Positions 1-9,327 are shown, counted from the stretch's first letter. The stretch is DNA of 64,000 nt from Tistrella mobilis (GCF_039634785.1 NZ_JBBIAB010000007.1:248001-312000), one strand, 5' to 3'. Numbers and translations are program-made. The notes: generated from the sequence alone by a model not told the origin.

Positions 1-3000
1 GCCGGGCCAGCGCCTCGGCCGGCCCGCGCGACAGCGCCGCGATGCCCTGGAAGGCCGGGCCGTAATTCAGCCCGCGGGCCGCGAAGGCGCCATAGCCACG
101 ATCGGCCACCGCTTCGGTGCAGCGCCCGGCCGCAGCCTCCAGATCCACCGCCTGGGCCGGCAGCGCGCCCTGGGGCTTCAACGTCATCGAGGCATGCAGC
201 GTCCACGGCGCCTCGTCCTCGCCGAGCGGCCGGGAGAGCACCCGGGCGCCACCGCTGGCGGGATCGAGCGCCACCTGCAGCTTCACCGCCCGATCGGCCC
301 CCAGGATCAGGGCCTTCAGGAAGCGCACATCCTCGACCGCCGCCGGCACGGCGCCCATGGCCGCGGTCCAGGCGGCCAGCGCCGCCTCGATGAAACCGGC
401 GCCGGGGAACAGAACCGAGCCGCCGACGGCATGGTCTGCCAGATAGGGCAGCCGCTCCAGATCGATGCGGATCTCGTAGAGCGGCAGGCCGGCGGCGATC
501 CGCCGGCCGATGAAGGGATGGGCGGGCAGGCCGGCGCGGCCGTCCAGGCTCTCCGCCGCCTCCTGCCAGTAGCGCTTGTCCTGCCAGGGATAGGCCGGCA
601 GCCGCACCGGCCGCAGCCGGTCGACGCCCGAGACCGCCTGCCAGTCGACCCGGTGGCCGGCGGCATAGAGCTGGCCCAGATTGCCGAGCAGAACCGCACG
701 CTCTTCCGTCTGGCGGCGGAGCGAATGCGCCGTCATCACCCGCTCGCCCAGCTCGCCCGCCGTGTCGTCGATCGAGGACGAGATGACCGGATGCGGCCCG
801 ACCTCCAGGAAGGTCCGATGGCCGTCGCGGATCAGGCTGCGGATCGCGTCGGCGAAGCGCACCGGCTGGCGGACATTGCGCCACCAATAGGCGGCGTCAT
901 AGGGCAGATCCTCCGCCAGATCGCCGGTGACGGTGGAATAGAGCGGCAGGTCCGCCGCAGCCGGCCGGATCGCGGCGAGCGAGGCTTCCAGATCCTCGCG
1001 CAGCGGATCCATGTGGTGGCTGTGGAAGGGCACGGCCACGGTCAGGAAGCGGTTGAACCGCCCCTCTGCGGCAAGGCCTGCCGCGATCGCCTCCAGCGGT
1101 TCGGCATCGCCCGCGAGCGTCAGGATGCCGGGGCCGTTCATGGCCGCGATCGACACCCGGTCGGCCACGGGCGCGATCCGCTCCAGCGCCTCGGCCTCGG
1201 TCAGGGCCGCCGCCAGCATGCGGCCCTTGCCGCTGGCCCGCTGCTGCACGCGTGAGCGGTGATAGATCACGGTGCAGGCGGTGGCGAGGTCCAGTTGGCC
1301 GGCGACATGGGCGGCGGCCGCCTCGCCGGTCGAATGGCCGACGATGGCCGCGGGGCGGATGCCCCAATGGCTCCAGAGCCGGGCGAGGCCGACCTGAAGG
1401 GCGAAGTTCGACGGCTGCGAGATATAGGTCTCGGCCATCAGGCTCTGCGCCTCGTCGCGGCACATCTCGTCCATCAGCGACCAGGGCGCGCCGGCCGCGC
1501 GCAGATGGGCATCGCATTCCTCGATCGCGGCCCGGAACAGGGGTTCGCGCTCGATCAGCTGGCGGCCCATCGCCCACCATTGCGGGCCCATGCCCGAGAA
1601 GACATAGACCGGGTTGCCGGGTGCGGAACGGGCCCGGCCGCGGCCGGCGATGATGCCGGGGCCGGCCGTGCCGGCGGCGGCATCGCGCAGCCGTTCCGCC
1701 GCCTCGGCATGGTCGGCCGCCACGACCGCCAGCCGGTGGTCGTGCTGGCTGCGCCGGGTGCCCGCCCAGGCGGCGACTTCGGCCAGCGGCCGGTGCGCAG
1801 CCGCCTGGTCGCCATCGGTCAGCGCCTCCGCCAGACGGCGGGCGGCCTCGGCCAGCGCCTCGGCGCTGCGGGCCGAGACCGGGATCAGGACGGGTGCGCC
1901 GGTCCTGTCGGCATCGGGGGCGATGCCAGGCGCCCCTTCGTCCGACAGGGCCGGGCGCACGGCTTCGGCGGGTGCCGCTTCCAGCACCGCATGGGCGTTG
2001 GTGCCGCCGAATCCAAAGGAATTGACGCCCGCGCGGGGCGGATGGCCGTTATCCGGCCAGGGCCGGTCGCTGCTCGCGACCTCGAGCTTCAGCCCGTCGA
2101 AATCGATCTCGGGGTTGGGGCTCTCGAAATTCAGGTTCGATGGCACATGCCGGTGATGAAGGGCGAGCGTCGCCTTGATCAGTCCGGCAATACCCGCCGC
2201 CGCCTCCAGATGGCCGATATTGGTCTTGACCGACCCGACCAGGCAGCGATCGCCATCCGGCCGGCCCTGTGACAGCACGCGGCCGAGCGCGCGGGCCTCG
2301 ATCGGGTCGCCGACCGGCGTGCCGGTGCCATGGGCTTCCATGTATTGCAGCGTGCCGGGCACGATGCCGGCCCGGGCATAGGCGGTCTCCAGCATGCGCG
2401 CCTGGGCATCCTCGCCCGGCACGGTCATGCCGTTGGTATGGCCGTCCTGGTTGACGACCGTGGCCTTGATCACGCCATAGACCGGATCGCCGTCGGCAAG
2501 GGCGGCCGAAAGCGGCTTCAGCACGACGATGCCGGCGCCCTCGCCCCGGGTATAGCCGTTGGCGCGGGCATCGAAGGTCTTGCAGCGGCCATCCGGCGCC
2601 AGCATCGAGGCGCGGCTGAAGCCGATGGTCGGCTCCGGCTTCAGGATCGCATTGACCCCGCCCACGATCGCCGCCCGGCTTTCGCCTGATCGCAGTGACT
2701 GACAGGCGAGGTGGAGGGCCACCAGAGACGAGGAACAGGCGGTGTCGACCGCAACGCTCGGCCCCTTGAGGTTCAAAAGGTACGAGATGCGGTTGGCGGC
2801 GATCGAAAGCGCAAGGCCGGTATTGGTGTGGCCGGAAATCAGCTCGCGATTGGCCATGCCGTGCTGGATTTCGGCATAGTCATAGGCCGCGATGCCGATG
2901 AACACGCCGACATCCGTGCCGTCGATGTCTTCAAGCTTCAGCCCGGCATCGTCGATGGCGTCGACGGCCGATTCGAGCAGCAGGCGCTGCTGGGGGTCCA

Positions 3001-3319
3001 TCAGCTGCGCCTCGCGCGGCGAGATGCCGAAGAAGCCCGGGTCGAAGCGGTCGATGCCGTCCAGGAAACCGCCCATCCGTGTGCCGACGGTGCCGGGACG
3101 GGAGGCCGGATCAGGATGGTGGAACAGGGCCGCATTCCAGCGGTCGGAGGGCACCTCGCGGATGGCATCCACCCGGTTGCGGAGCAGCGACCAGAAGGCC
3201 GCCGGGCTGGAGGCGCCGCCCGGCAGACGGCAGCCGATGCCGATGATGGCGACCGGTTCGGCCACGGAGGAAACCACGGCGGCGGCCTCTGCGGCGGCCA
3301 TATCCTTGGGCGCATTCAT
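1..3319 (-). CDS. Type I polyketide synthase, KS-AT-DH portion (3' end outside window)
   Basis: Modular polyketide synthase; the first 1106 residues are visible and the gene continues beyond base 1. The protein opens directly with a ketosynthase (about residues 15-445) with active Cys195 in DTACSS, then HGTGT and NIGHLE carrying the two catalytic His. An acyltransferase (about 540-850) has Ser663 in GHSTGE and a VPFHS specificity segment, which fits malonyl better than methylmalonyl. A dehydratase begins near 920 with His963 in an intact HxxxGxxxxP motif. No carrier protein precedes the KS, so the starter must arrive from a carrier further along or in trans. The ATG overlaps the ligase stop as ATGA, so translation is coupled. 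Later domains (KR, ACP, release) are not visible; malonyl preference is inferred. Confidence 0.93.
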   Translation of the reverse strand, partial: MNAPKDMAAAEAAAVVSSVAEPVAIIGIGCRLPGGASSPAAFWSLLRNRVDAIREVPSDRWNAALFHHPDPASRPGTVGTRMGGFLDGIDRFDPGFFGISPREAQLMDPQQRLLLESAVDAIDDAGLKLEDIDGTDVGVFIGIAAYDYAEIQHGMANRELISGHTNTGLALSIAANRISYLLNLKGPSVAVDTACSSSLVALHLACQSLRSGESRAAIVGGVNAILKPEPTIGFSRASMLAPDGRCKTFDARANGYTRGEGAGIVVLKPLSAALADGDPVYGVIKATVVNQDGHTNGMTVPGEDAQARMLETAYARAGIVPGTLQYMEAHGTGTPVGDPIEARALGRVLSQGRPDGDRCLVGSVKTNIGHLEAAAGIAGLIKATLALHHRHVPSNLNFESPNPEIDFDGLKLEVASSDRPWPDNGHPPRAGVNSFGFGGTNAHAVLEAAPAEAVRPALSDEGAPGIAPDADRTGAPVLIPVSARSAEALAEAARRLAEALTDGDQAAAHRPLAEVAAWAGTRRSQHDHRLAVVAADHAEAAERLRDAAAGTAGPGIIAGRGRARSAPGNPVYVFSGMGPQWWAMGRQLIEREPLFRAAIEECDAHLRAAGAPWSLMDEMCRDEAQSLMAETYISQPSNFALQVGLARLWSHWGIRPAAIVGHSTGEAAAAHVAGQLDLATACTVIYHRSRVQQRASGKGRMLAAALTEAEALERIAPVADRVSIAAMNGPGILTLAGDAEPLEAIAAGLAAEGRFNRFLTVAVPFHSHHMDPLREDLEASLAAIRPAAADLPLYSTVTGDLAEDLPYDAAYWWRNVRQPVRFADAIRSLIRDGHRTFLEVGPHPVISSSIDDTAGELGERVMTAHSLRRQTEERAVLLGNLGQLYAAGHRVDWQAVSGVDRLRPVRLPAYPWQDKRYWQEAAESLDGRAGLPAHPFIGRRIAAGLPLYEIRIDLERLPYLADHAVGGSVLFPGAGFIEAALAAWTAAMGAVPAAVEDVRFLKALILGADRAVKLQVALDPASGGARVLSRPLGEDEAPWTLHASMTLKPQGALPAQAVDLEAAAGRCTEAVADRGYGAFAARGLNYGPAFQGIAALSRGPAEALAR

Positions 3320-5112
3320 CCGGTGATCCTCCCTGGGGCGGGTGTCGTCTTGTTTTTTGAGGCCGCGGCCTGACGGTCCGCCAGGCGCGCGGCCACGATC
3401 TCGCGGCAGCGGAAGCGCTGAACCTTGCCGCTGGGGGTGCGCGGCACCAGGCCGGCGGCGATCCAATGCGTGCCGATGCCGGTCAGGCCGAAAGCCTCCG
3501 CCAGAGCATCGCGGATGCGCTGGGCGATGGCGGGGCGCGCCTCTTCGGGGCCGAGGCGGGTGTCGAGCAGCAGATGCAGGGTTTCGGTACCGATGGTCTC
3601 GTCGGTAAGACCCACGGCAATGACCGCGGGCGTGATCGCGGCATCGGCCGCGGCTTCGGCCACATCTTCGATCTGGGCGGGGGTGAAATTGCGTCCGCCC
3701 AGGATCAGCAGATCCTTGGCCCGGCCGGTGACATGCAGCCGGCCATCGGCCAGATAGCCCAGATCGCCGGTGCGCAGCCAGCCGTCGGGCCGGGTCAGCC
3801 GGGCGCTTTCGGCCGGATCCTGCCAATAGCCACCGACGGTCGCGGGGCTGGCGACCTCGATCTCGCCGACCCGGCGTTCGGGCAGTTCGGTGCCGTCGGG
3901 CGCGGTGATGCGGATCGCGGCCCCCGGCACGGCCGGCCCCAGGGTGACGGCATGAAGCCGGCGCCCGGCCTCGTCTCCGGCCGGTGCGGCCACCCCTTCG
4001 GCCGCCAGCCGGTCGGCATCGACCGGGTCGGTCACGCAGCCACCCACCGGCGGGATCGCCACCGCCAGCGTCGCCTCGGCCAGGCCATAGACCGGGCGCA
4101 GGGTCTCGGGCGCGAAACCGTGGCTGCCGAAGGCGGCGCTGAAATCCTGCAGGGTGCGGGCATGAACCGGTTCCGCCCCGCACAGCGCCACCCGCCAGGC
4201 CGAGAGGTCCAGCCCGCGCGGCGGGCGCAGCCGGGCCAGGCGCGCGCACATCTGAAAGGCGCTGTTGGGCGCCGGCGACAGCGTACCCTTGTGCCGCGAC
4301 ATCCAGGCCGGCCAGTTCATCGGGTTGCGGACGAATTCGCCGGTATCGGCCAGCACCATCGGCACGCCCCAGCGGAGCGCATAATTGAGCCCGACCAGCC
4401 CCATATCGTGGGAGAGCGGCAGCCACGAGACCAGAACATCGCCGCCCACACCCTCGGGCCCCGGGCAGATCGCCGCCGCGATCTGGGCGAGATTGGCCGA
4501 GAGCCGGTCGTGATGCACCACCGCGAGCTTGGGTGCGCCGGTCGATCCCGATGTCTGCTGAAGATGCGAAATGCCGCGGGGATCGGCGGTCATCGCCGGC
4601 AGGGCTGCGCGCAACCCCGCCGCCAGCAACCGGTCGGCCGCGGCAACCGCCAGACCGGGGGCCTGCGTGTCCAGGCCGTCGAGCGCCCCGGCCGGTTCCG
4701 CCTCGGCAATCAGCAGCCGGGCCCCCGCCCTGCGGGCAATATCGGCCAGATGGGCGCGGGCGGGATCCGGCACCGGCACGGCGGGCGGCGCCACCACCAC
4801 CGGCAGGGCACCGATCGCACCGGCGCCCAGATGCAGCGCCAGGAACAGCCGCGAGGCCGGCAGCGCCAGCACGATACGATCACCGGCCGCGATGCCGGCC
4901 GCCGCCAGAGCCCGGGCGCCGGCGGCGGCGAGCGTCGCAAGATCGCCCCGGGTCAGCACCGCCTCGGCACCACCGCGTTCGATCACGCGCAGGGCGAAGC
5001 CATGGGGCGCGGTCTCGGCCCCACGGGCCACCGCCTCCCAGGTGGTGGCCGCGGGCAACGCGTCATGGAAGCTGCGGAAATGCGGGTCCGCAGGAGAGGT
5101 CGCCATGGTCAT
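3316..5112 (-). CDS. Fatty acyl-AMP ligase (FAAL) loading the adjacent PKS
   Basis: Adenylates a carboxylic acid, probably a fatty acid, and passes it to a carrier protein rather than to CoA. The 598-residue ANL-fold protein has the P-loop QTSGSTGAPK and FAAL-typical stretches WLPLSHDMGL, NSAFQMCARL and YGLAEATL, with the C-terminal lid lysine in PSGKVQRFR. There is no fused carrier domain. I start it at the ATG at 5112, ten bases after a GGAGG; an in-frame GTG at 5121 lies too close to that site. The stop overlaps the PKS start by four bases, which strongly links it to starter-unit activation for that enzyme. An acyl-CoA ligase activity is less likely from these motifs but not excluded. Confidence 0.9.
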   Translation of the reverse strand: MTMATSPADPHFRSFHDALPAATTWEAVARGAETAPHGFALRVIERGGAEAVLTRGDLATLAAAGARALAAAGIAAGDRIVLALPASRLFLALHLGAGAIGALPVVVAPPAVPVPDPARAHLADIARRAGARLLIAEAEPAGALDGLDTQAPGLAVAAADRLLAAGLRAALPAMTADPRGISHLQQTSGSTGAPKLAVVHHDRLSANLAQIAAAICPGPEGVGGDVLVSWLPLSHDMGLVGLNYALRWGVPMVLADTGEFVRNPMNWPAWMSRHKGTLSPAPNSAFQMCARLARLRPPRGLDLSAWRVALCGAEPVHARTLQDFSAAFGSHGFAPETLRPVYGLAEATLAVAIPPVGGCVTDPVDADRLAAEGVAAPAGDEAGRRLHAVTLGPAVPGAAIRITAPDGTELPERRVGEIEVASPATVGGYWQDPAESARLTRPDGWLRTGDLGYLADGRLHVTGRAKDLLILGGRNFTPAQIEDVAEAAADAAITPAVIAVGLTDETIGTETLHLLLDTRLGPEEARPAIAQRIRDALAEAFGLTGIGTHWIAAGLVPRTPSGKVQRFRCREIVAARLADRQAAASKNKTTPAPGRITG

Positions 5113-5132
5113 CTCGGGCACGCCTCCGCGGC

Positions 5133-6668
5133 TCAGCGGGCATAGGCCTTGGCGAAGGCCGGCTCGGCCCCGCGGGCCGACCGGGCCAGCCAGTCACGGG
5201 TGGCACCGTGCCGGGCCTCGAAATCTCCCAGCAGCAGATCCTCTTTCAGCGTGCCCTCGCGGGTGTAGTAGGGCACCTCCAGTTTCTCCAGGAAGCCGAT
5301 ATGGCGTTCCATGCCGCCGCGGCTCTGCGCGACGCTGCGCTGATAGGATTTCAGCCGCATCCGCCGCTGCGGCCGGGTCTCGACCTCGAAGGCGCGTTCG
5401 AAGAACACGTCGTAGCTGTCCAGGATCGACCGCTGCAGGTCGGACGGCCGCATATGGCGCGGGAAGATGCCGACGAAGGAATAGTGCTGATAGGTCGGGA
5501 CCTCCATGATGATCCGGTGATCCTCGATGTCCTGGCGCGCGCCGAACAGCAGGTTCTGGAAGGGATATTCGGCCAGGCACACGAAGGTCGGATGCACGAT
5601 CCGGGCGTCCGCGCACCAGCGGGCGGTGCGGCGGATGGCGCCCTGATCCTGGGCTTCCAGACCGAAGATGATCGCCGAATGGATGTAGACGTCGTTCTCG
5701 GCGAAGCGCCAGAGACGCTCGGTCTGCTCGCTGGCATCGACCTTCTTGTTGAAGGCGCGCAGCACGCCCGGATCTTCGGATTCCACGCCCAGGCAATATT
5801 CGTCGAAGCCCGAGGCCTTCATCTCCAGCACCAGATCCATGTCGTCGGCATGGTTAATCCGGCTCATCGAGATGAATTTATAGGGCCGGTCGCGCACCGC
5901 CTGGGCCACCTGCTGGCAGAAATCGCGCCGGGTGGTGAAGTTGAGATCGGTGACATAGAACCGGGTGCAGCCGGTCTGGGCATGGATGCCGTCCAGCTCG
6001 GCCACGATATCGGGCACGGTCTTGGTCCGGAACCGCCGGCCCAGCAGGCGGATGGCATAGCAGAACGAGCAGTCGAAGGGGCAGCCGCGCGACATCGACA
6101 CCGTCGCCCAGTGCAGCCGCGGCGCCCGCGCCAGCAGTTCCGGGCGGATGGCGGTGGAGACCTTCTCGAACCGCTTCACGTCGGAAATGGCGAGCCGGCC
6201 GTCGTCGCCGATCCAGGCGATGTTCGGAATGTCGTCAATCGGGCCACCGACGCCGCCCACGGCGCGACGGGCGATCAGTTCCAGCGTCGGCAGCTCGCCC
6301 TCGCCGATCACCGCCACATCGGCATATTTCAGCGCCTCGTGCGGGGCGAAAGCCGCATGCGGCCCGCCCATGATCATGAGCGAGTCCTTGCGCCGCCGCC
6401 GGGCGATCGTCTCAAGGGTCGGGATGTTGGACCAGAAATGGGTGGCGAGCGCCGAGACCAGAATGACGTCGTAGCTCTCCAGCGGAAAATCGGCCGGGTT
6501 CTCCCCCCAGAACATCTGGCACATGTCCAGCTGCGCCTCGGGGAGCTGATCGGCGACGAAGGAGGCGACGTAATAGATGCCGTCATTGTAGGTGGTGGCG
6601 AGCGTCGACACATCCGGATAGTCGGGATGGAAGCCGAGCTGAATGGCCAGGATCTTGAGCGCGCTCAT
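5133..6668 (-). CDS. B12-binding-domain radical SAM protein (second of pair)
   Basis: A 511-residue radical SAM enzyme of the cobalamin-binding-domain class. The N-terminal Rossmann-like half (about 1-150) contains MGGPHAAF and GEGE, typical of these B12-domain proteins, but no DxHxxG cobalamin histidine motif is visible. The radical SAM core starts near residue 190 with CPFDCSFC (Cys196, Cys200, Cys203), the ligands of the 4Fe-4S cluster that cleaves S-adenosylmethionine. The stop lies about 20 bases before the FAAL start, so the two are co-transcribed. Related enzymes methylate or rearrange unactivated carbons; the substrate here is unknown, and action on the acyl starter or polyketide is inferred only from context. 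Confidence 0.88.
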   Translation of the reverse strand: MSALKILAIQLGFHPDYPDVSTLATTYNDGIYYVASFVADQLPEAQLDMCQMFWGENPADFPLESYDVILVSALATHFWSNIPTLETIARRRRKDSLMIMGGPHAAFAPHEALKYADVAVIGEGELPTLELIARRAVGGVGGPIDDIPNIAWIGDDGRLAISDVKRFEKVSTAIRPELLARAPRLHWATVSMSRGCPFDCSFCYAIRLLGRRFRTKTVPDIVAELDGIHAQTGCTRFYVTDLNFTTRRDFCQQVAQAVRDRPYKFISMSRINHADDMDLVLEMKASGFDEYCLGVESEDPGVLRAFNKKVDASEQTERLWRFAENDVYIHSAIIFGLEAQDQGAIRRTARWCADARIVHPTFVCLAEYPFQNLLFGARQDIEDHRIIMEVPTYQHYSFVGIFPRHMRPSDLQRSILDSYDVFFERAFEVETRPQRRMRLKSYQRSVAQSRGGMERHIGFLEKLEVPYYTREGTLKEDLLLGDFEARHGATRDWLARSARGAEPAFAKAYAR

Positions 6669-6697
6669 CGGACGGTCCCTCGGACAGGCCCCCCGTC

Positions 6698-6726
6698 GCC
6701 GCCCGCCCTTGCGGCGGGCGGGCGGC
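6698..6726. other. Strong intergenic hairpin between the two radical SAM genes
   Basis: An 11-base perfect stem (6698-6708 with 6716-6726) with a 7-base loop lies in the 114-base gap between two same-strand genes. No T-run follows on the minus strand, so it looks more like a processing or stability element than an intrinsic terminator. Confidence 0.5.
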
Positions 6727-6782
6727 AGACGGATGGTACCGGGCGTTTCGGCAGCAGACGGAACAGGTGATCCGGGCGCCGG

Positions 6783-8132
6783 TCAGCGCTCGGGGGCCGC
6801 GAAGGCGCCGGCGGCCATGCCACCGCCCAGCCGCGACGGCCGGCTGCCGATCGGCAGCTGTCCGCGCTTGGCCGCCATTTCGCGGCGCAGCTTTTCCTTC
6901 ATGTCCTGCTTGATCTTCTGCGCCACGACGCCGGGGTCGTTCACCTTGCGCTGGGCCCAGGCCATCAGGTCGCGGGCCTCTGACGGCGACATCTTCGGGT
7001 GCTTCCAGACCAGGTTGTAGAGGTCGAATTTCGACAGGTCCGGCTCGTTCACCAGATGCTCCATCTGCTTCCACAGCTTGGTGCCGTGGAAGGGCGTGAG
7101 CAGGGTCAGCTGGCAGGCGAACAGCCCCTCATCGGCCAGCTGGGTGATGTCGTATTCCATGTCTTCGATGCTGTCGTCCTGGAAGCCGACCATGAAGGTG
7201 CCGAGGGCACGGCGGCCGTTCTTGATCAGCTCACGGACGGTCGCGCGGACGTTGTAGACGTCGTCGCGCTTCTGGACGTCGGCGATGTTCTTGTCGCGAT
7301 AGCTTTCGATGCCGATGATCGCACCATCCATGCAGCGATCGGTGAGTTCCGAAATCCGGCCGCGCAGCAGATCGGCACGGGTCAGGCAGATCCAGCCGAG
7401 GCCACGCTTGGCCAGCCCGTCGACCACCCGTTCGGCGATGTCGTTCTTCAGGAAGAATGACTCGTCGTAGATGATGACATGGGCGACACTGTTCTCCTTA
7501 TAGGTGTCGAGCGCGTACTCCATGTCCTCCATGAAGATCGCGTCTTCCTTCGGATTGAACACCGGCGTCGAACAGAAGGTGCAGCCGATGTTGCAGCCGC
7601 GCTTGCTGTAGAGATAGCCGACCTTCGAACTCACGCCGCGGAAGCTCGACTCGCCCATCATCGGCGGATGGGTGACGTGCTCCAGCGGCCGCCCGTAGAC
7701 GTATTGATGCAGCACGTATTCGCCCGGTCCCTTGATCAGCCGGTCGAAATGCGGCTGGATTCCGGGCGTGATCGCGCCGTAATTGCCGCCCCAGACCTCT
7801 TTCACCCCGTATTCACGGGCGAGTTTCGCCATCTGGATCGCGACCGGCACAGACCAGGTGTAGAAGCTGATGCCCACCATGTCCCACTGCTCTGAGCCGA
7901 GCGCCTTTTCGTATTCGGCCCAGGTGGGATATTCCAGAACCTCGACATCCGGCACATTGGCCTTCAGGAAGTTCAGACCTGTGGGGGGGCAGGTCACCGA
8001 CAGGCGGTCGGCGAGGTCGTTGGCGCAGGTCCAGGCCATGTAAGTATCGGTGCGATCGTACCAGTTGCCGCCGATACCGTTCATCTCCACCAGCGCCTCC
8101 TTGGGCGCCGTGGTGAGAAGTACCCGTTTCAT
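6783..8132 (-). CDS. B12-binding-domain radical SAM protein (first of pair)
   Basis: First gene of the polyketide operon, 449 residues. Like its neighbour it has an N-terminal cobalamin-domain-like half (about 1-160) and a radical SAM core with CNIGCTFC (Cys180, Cys184, Cys187). The N-terminal half retains the GISFYTWS and VWGGNYGA strands usual for this class but no obvious DxHxxG. The two radical SAM proteins are not close copies, so they probably act on different positions or steps. GGGAGG sits eight bases before the ATG. The 398-base upstream region is AT-rich and holds two palindromes, consistent with a regulated operon promoter. Substrate unknown. Confidence 0.87.
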   Translation of the reverse strand: MKRVLLTTAPKEALVEMNGIGGNWYDRTDTYMAWTCANDLADRLSVTCPPTGLNFLKANVPDVEVLEYPTWAEYEKALGSEQWDMVGISFYTWSVPVAIQMAKLAREYGVKEVWGGNYGAITPGIQPHFDRLIKGPGEYVLHQYVYGRPLEHVTHPPMMGESSFRGVSSKVGYLYSKRGCNIGCTFCSTPVFNPKEDAIFMEDMEYALDTYKENSVAHVIIYDESFFLKNDIAERVVDGLAKRGLGWICLTRADLLRGRISELTDRCMDGAIIGIESYRDKNIADVQKRDDVYNVRATVRELIKNGRRALGTFMVGFQDDSIEDMEYDITQLADEGLFACQLTLLTPFHGTKLWKQMEHLVNEPDLSKFDLYNLVWKHPKMSPSEARDLMAWAQRKVNDPGVVAQKIKQDMKEKLRREMAAKRGQLPIGSRPSRLGGGMAAGAFAAPER

Positions 8133-8360
8133 GGAACATCCTCCCTGGCGGATCTCCGGGCGGGGGCCGGTCGAACCATCTCGGGCGCCTCATGCGTCAG
8201 AGCACGGTTCGGGGGGATACATCCAGCCCCCTTCACGGGGCTGCTGGACTCTGGCACCTCGCTACCATCCGTCTCGTTCTGCAGCACTTCTTATCCATAT
8301 ACGATAGTCGAACGACCACCCTAACGCATCATGATTCTATAATAATCGCGGAACGGTTTA

Positions 8361-8373
8361 GTAACACCGTTAC
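8361..8373. promoter_or_regulatory. Palindrome GTAAC-ACC-GTTAC, candidate operator
   Basis: A perfect inverted repeat with five-base arms and a three-base spacer in the AT-rich divergent promoter region. Operator function is inferred from position and symmetry; the cognate regulator is not evident. Confidence 0.4.
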
Positions 8374-8384
8374 GACATCTGAGT

Positions 8385-8398
8385 GTATGCAGTCATAC
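8385..8398. promoter_or_regulatory. Palindrome GTATG-CAGT-CATAC, candidate operator
   Basis: A second perfect inverted repeat, 11 bases after the first, with five-base arms and a four-base spacer. Two symmetric sites side by side between divergent genes suggest cooperative regulator binding; this is inference. Confidence 0.4.
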
Positions 8399-8530
8399 TC
8401 CGCATGGCGGACGCGGGTTGCCGCAGCATGTCCCGTCCCGCGGCGCCGGGCTAAGCTCTGGCAGGCGCATCGCTGAAAATCATCATGACCAGCCGGCCAG
8501 CTGCGCCGGCCCGGCTGGTGGAGGAACCCC

Positions 8531-9325
8531 ATGTCTGAACTGCTTGAACGCATTGAAAGCGGCGTCGCCTGGCTGACGCTCAACCGGCCGGAACGGCGCA
8601 ATGCCATGTCGCGGCCGATGCTGGCCGCGCTGGTCTCGGCCCTCACCCGGCTTGCCGCCGACGATGATGTGCGGGTGGTGGTGCTGACGGGTGCCGGCGG
8701 CGCCTTCTGCGCCGGGGGCGACGTCAAGCGCATGGCGGAAACCGCCGAGGCCGAAGCCGCGAAGTCGAGCGAGCGCCGGGCCACGGAACTGCGCCAGGTG
8801 ATGGAAGCCTCGCGCTGGCTGCACGAGATGGGCAAGCCGACCATCGCCGCCCTGCCCGGGCCCGCGGCCGGTGCCGGCCTGTCGCTGGCATTGGCCTGCG
8901 ACATGCGCATCGCCGCCCGCACCGCCGTGATGACCACCGCCTTCGCCAAGGTGGCCCTGTCGGGCGATTTCGGTGGCAGCTGGTTCCTGACCCAATTGGT
9001 CGGTCCCGCCAAGGCGCGGGAGCTTTACTTCACCGCCGAGCTGCTCGACATGACCGCGGCCGAGAAGCTGGGCCTGGTCAACCGCGTGGTCGATGCCGAG
9101 GCCCTGGAGGCCGAGACCCGCATGATCGCCGAGACGCTTGCCCGCGGGCCGGCGCTGACCTATGCCGCCATCAAGCGCAATATGAACCTGGCACAGGCCG
9201 GCACGCTGTCGGAGGTGATGGATCTGGAAGCGATCCAGCACACCCGCTGTTCGGAAAGCGCCGACCACCGCGAGGCGGCACAGGCCTTCGTCGAGAAGCG
9301 GGCGCCCCGGTTCATCGGCCGCTGA
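8531..9325 (+). CDS. Enoyl-CoA hydratase/isomerase (crotonase family)
   Basis: A 264-residue crotonase-fold enzyme acting on an acyl-CoA thioester, probably hydration or isomerisation in fatty or aromatic acid breakdown. The oxyanion-hole segments are AFCAGGDVKR (near residue 60) and PGPAAGAGLSLAL (near 115). The second acidic region reads SGDFGGSW, with Asp where classical hydratases carry Glu; this resembles PaaG-type isomerases, so strict enoyl-CoA hydratase activity is uncertain. GGAGG precedes the ATG closely. It diverges from the polyketide operon and could be independent of it. Confidence 0.88.
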   Translation: MSELLERIESGVAWLTLNRPERRNAMSRPMLAALVSALTRLAADDDVRVVVLTGAGGAFCAGGDVKRMAETAEAEAAKSSERRATELRQVMEASRWLHEMGKPTIAALPGPAAGAGLSLALACDMRIAARTAVMTTAFAKVALSGDFGGSWFLTQLVGPAKARELYFTAELLDMTAAEKLGLVNRVVDAEALEAETRMIAETLARGPALTYAAIKRNMNLAQAGTLSEVMDLEAIQHTRCSESADHREAAQAFVEKRAPRFIGR

Positions 9326-9327
9326 CG

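Larger units (their letters stand above)
8133..8530. other. AT-rich divergent intergenic region upstream of the PKS operon
   Basis: This gap of nearly 400 bases separates the polyketide operon (minus) from the enoyl-CoA hydratase (plus). Its centre (about 8260-8400) is markedly AT-rich against the GC-rich surroundings. It contains a small hairpin (7-base arms at 8225-8231 and 8238-8244) in the presumed 5' leader of the operon, and two palindromes listed separately. I saw no cobalamin riboswitch signature such as a B12 box. Confidence 0.6.

Noticed and set aside
8133-8340. Cobalamin riboswitch ahead of the B12-type radical SAM genes
   Set aside because: Looked for because the operon encodes B12-class enzymes, but no B12 box or its reverse complement and no multi-stem aptamer could be seen.
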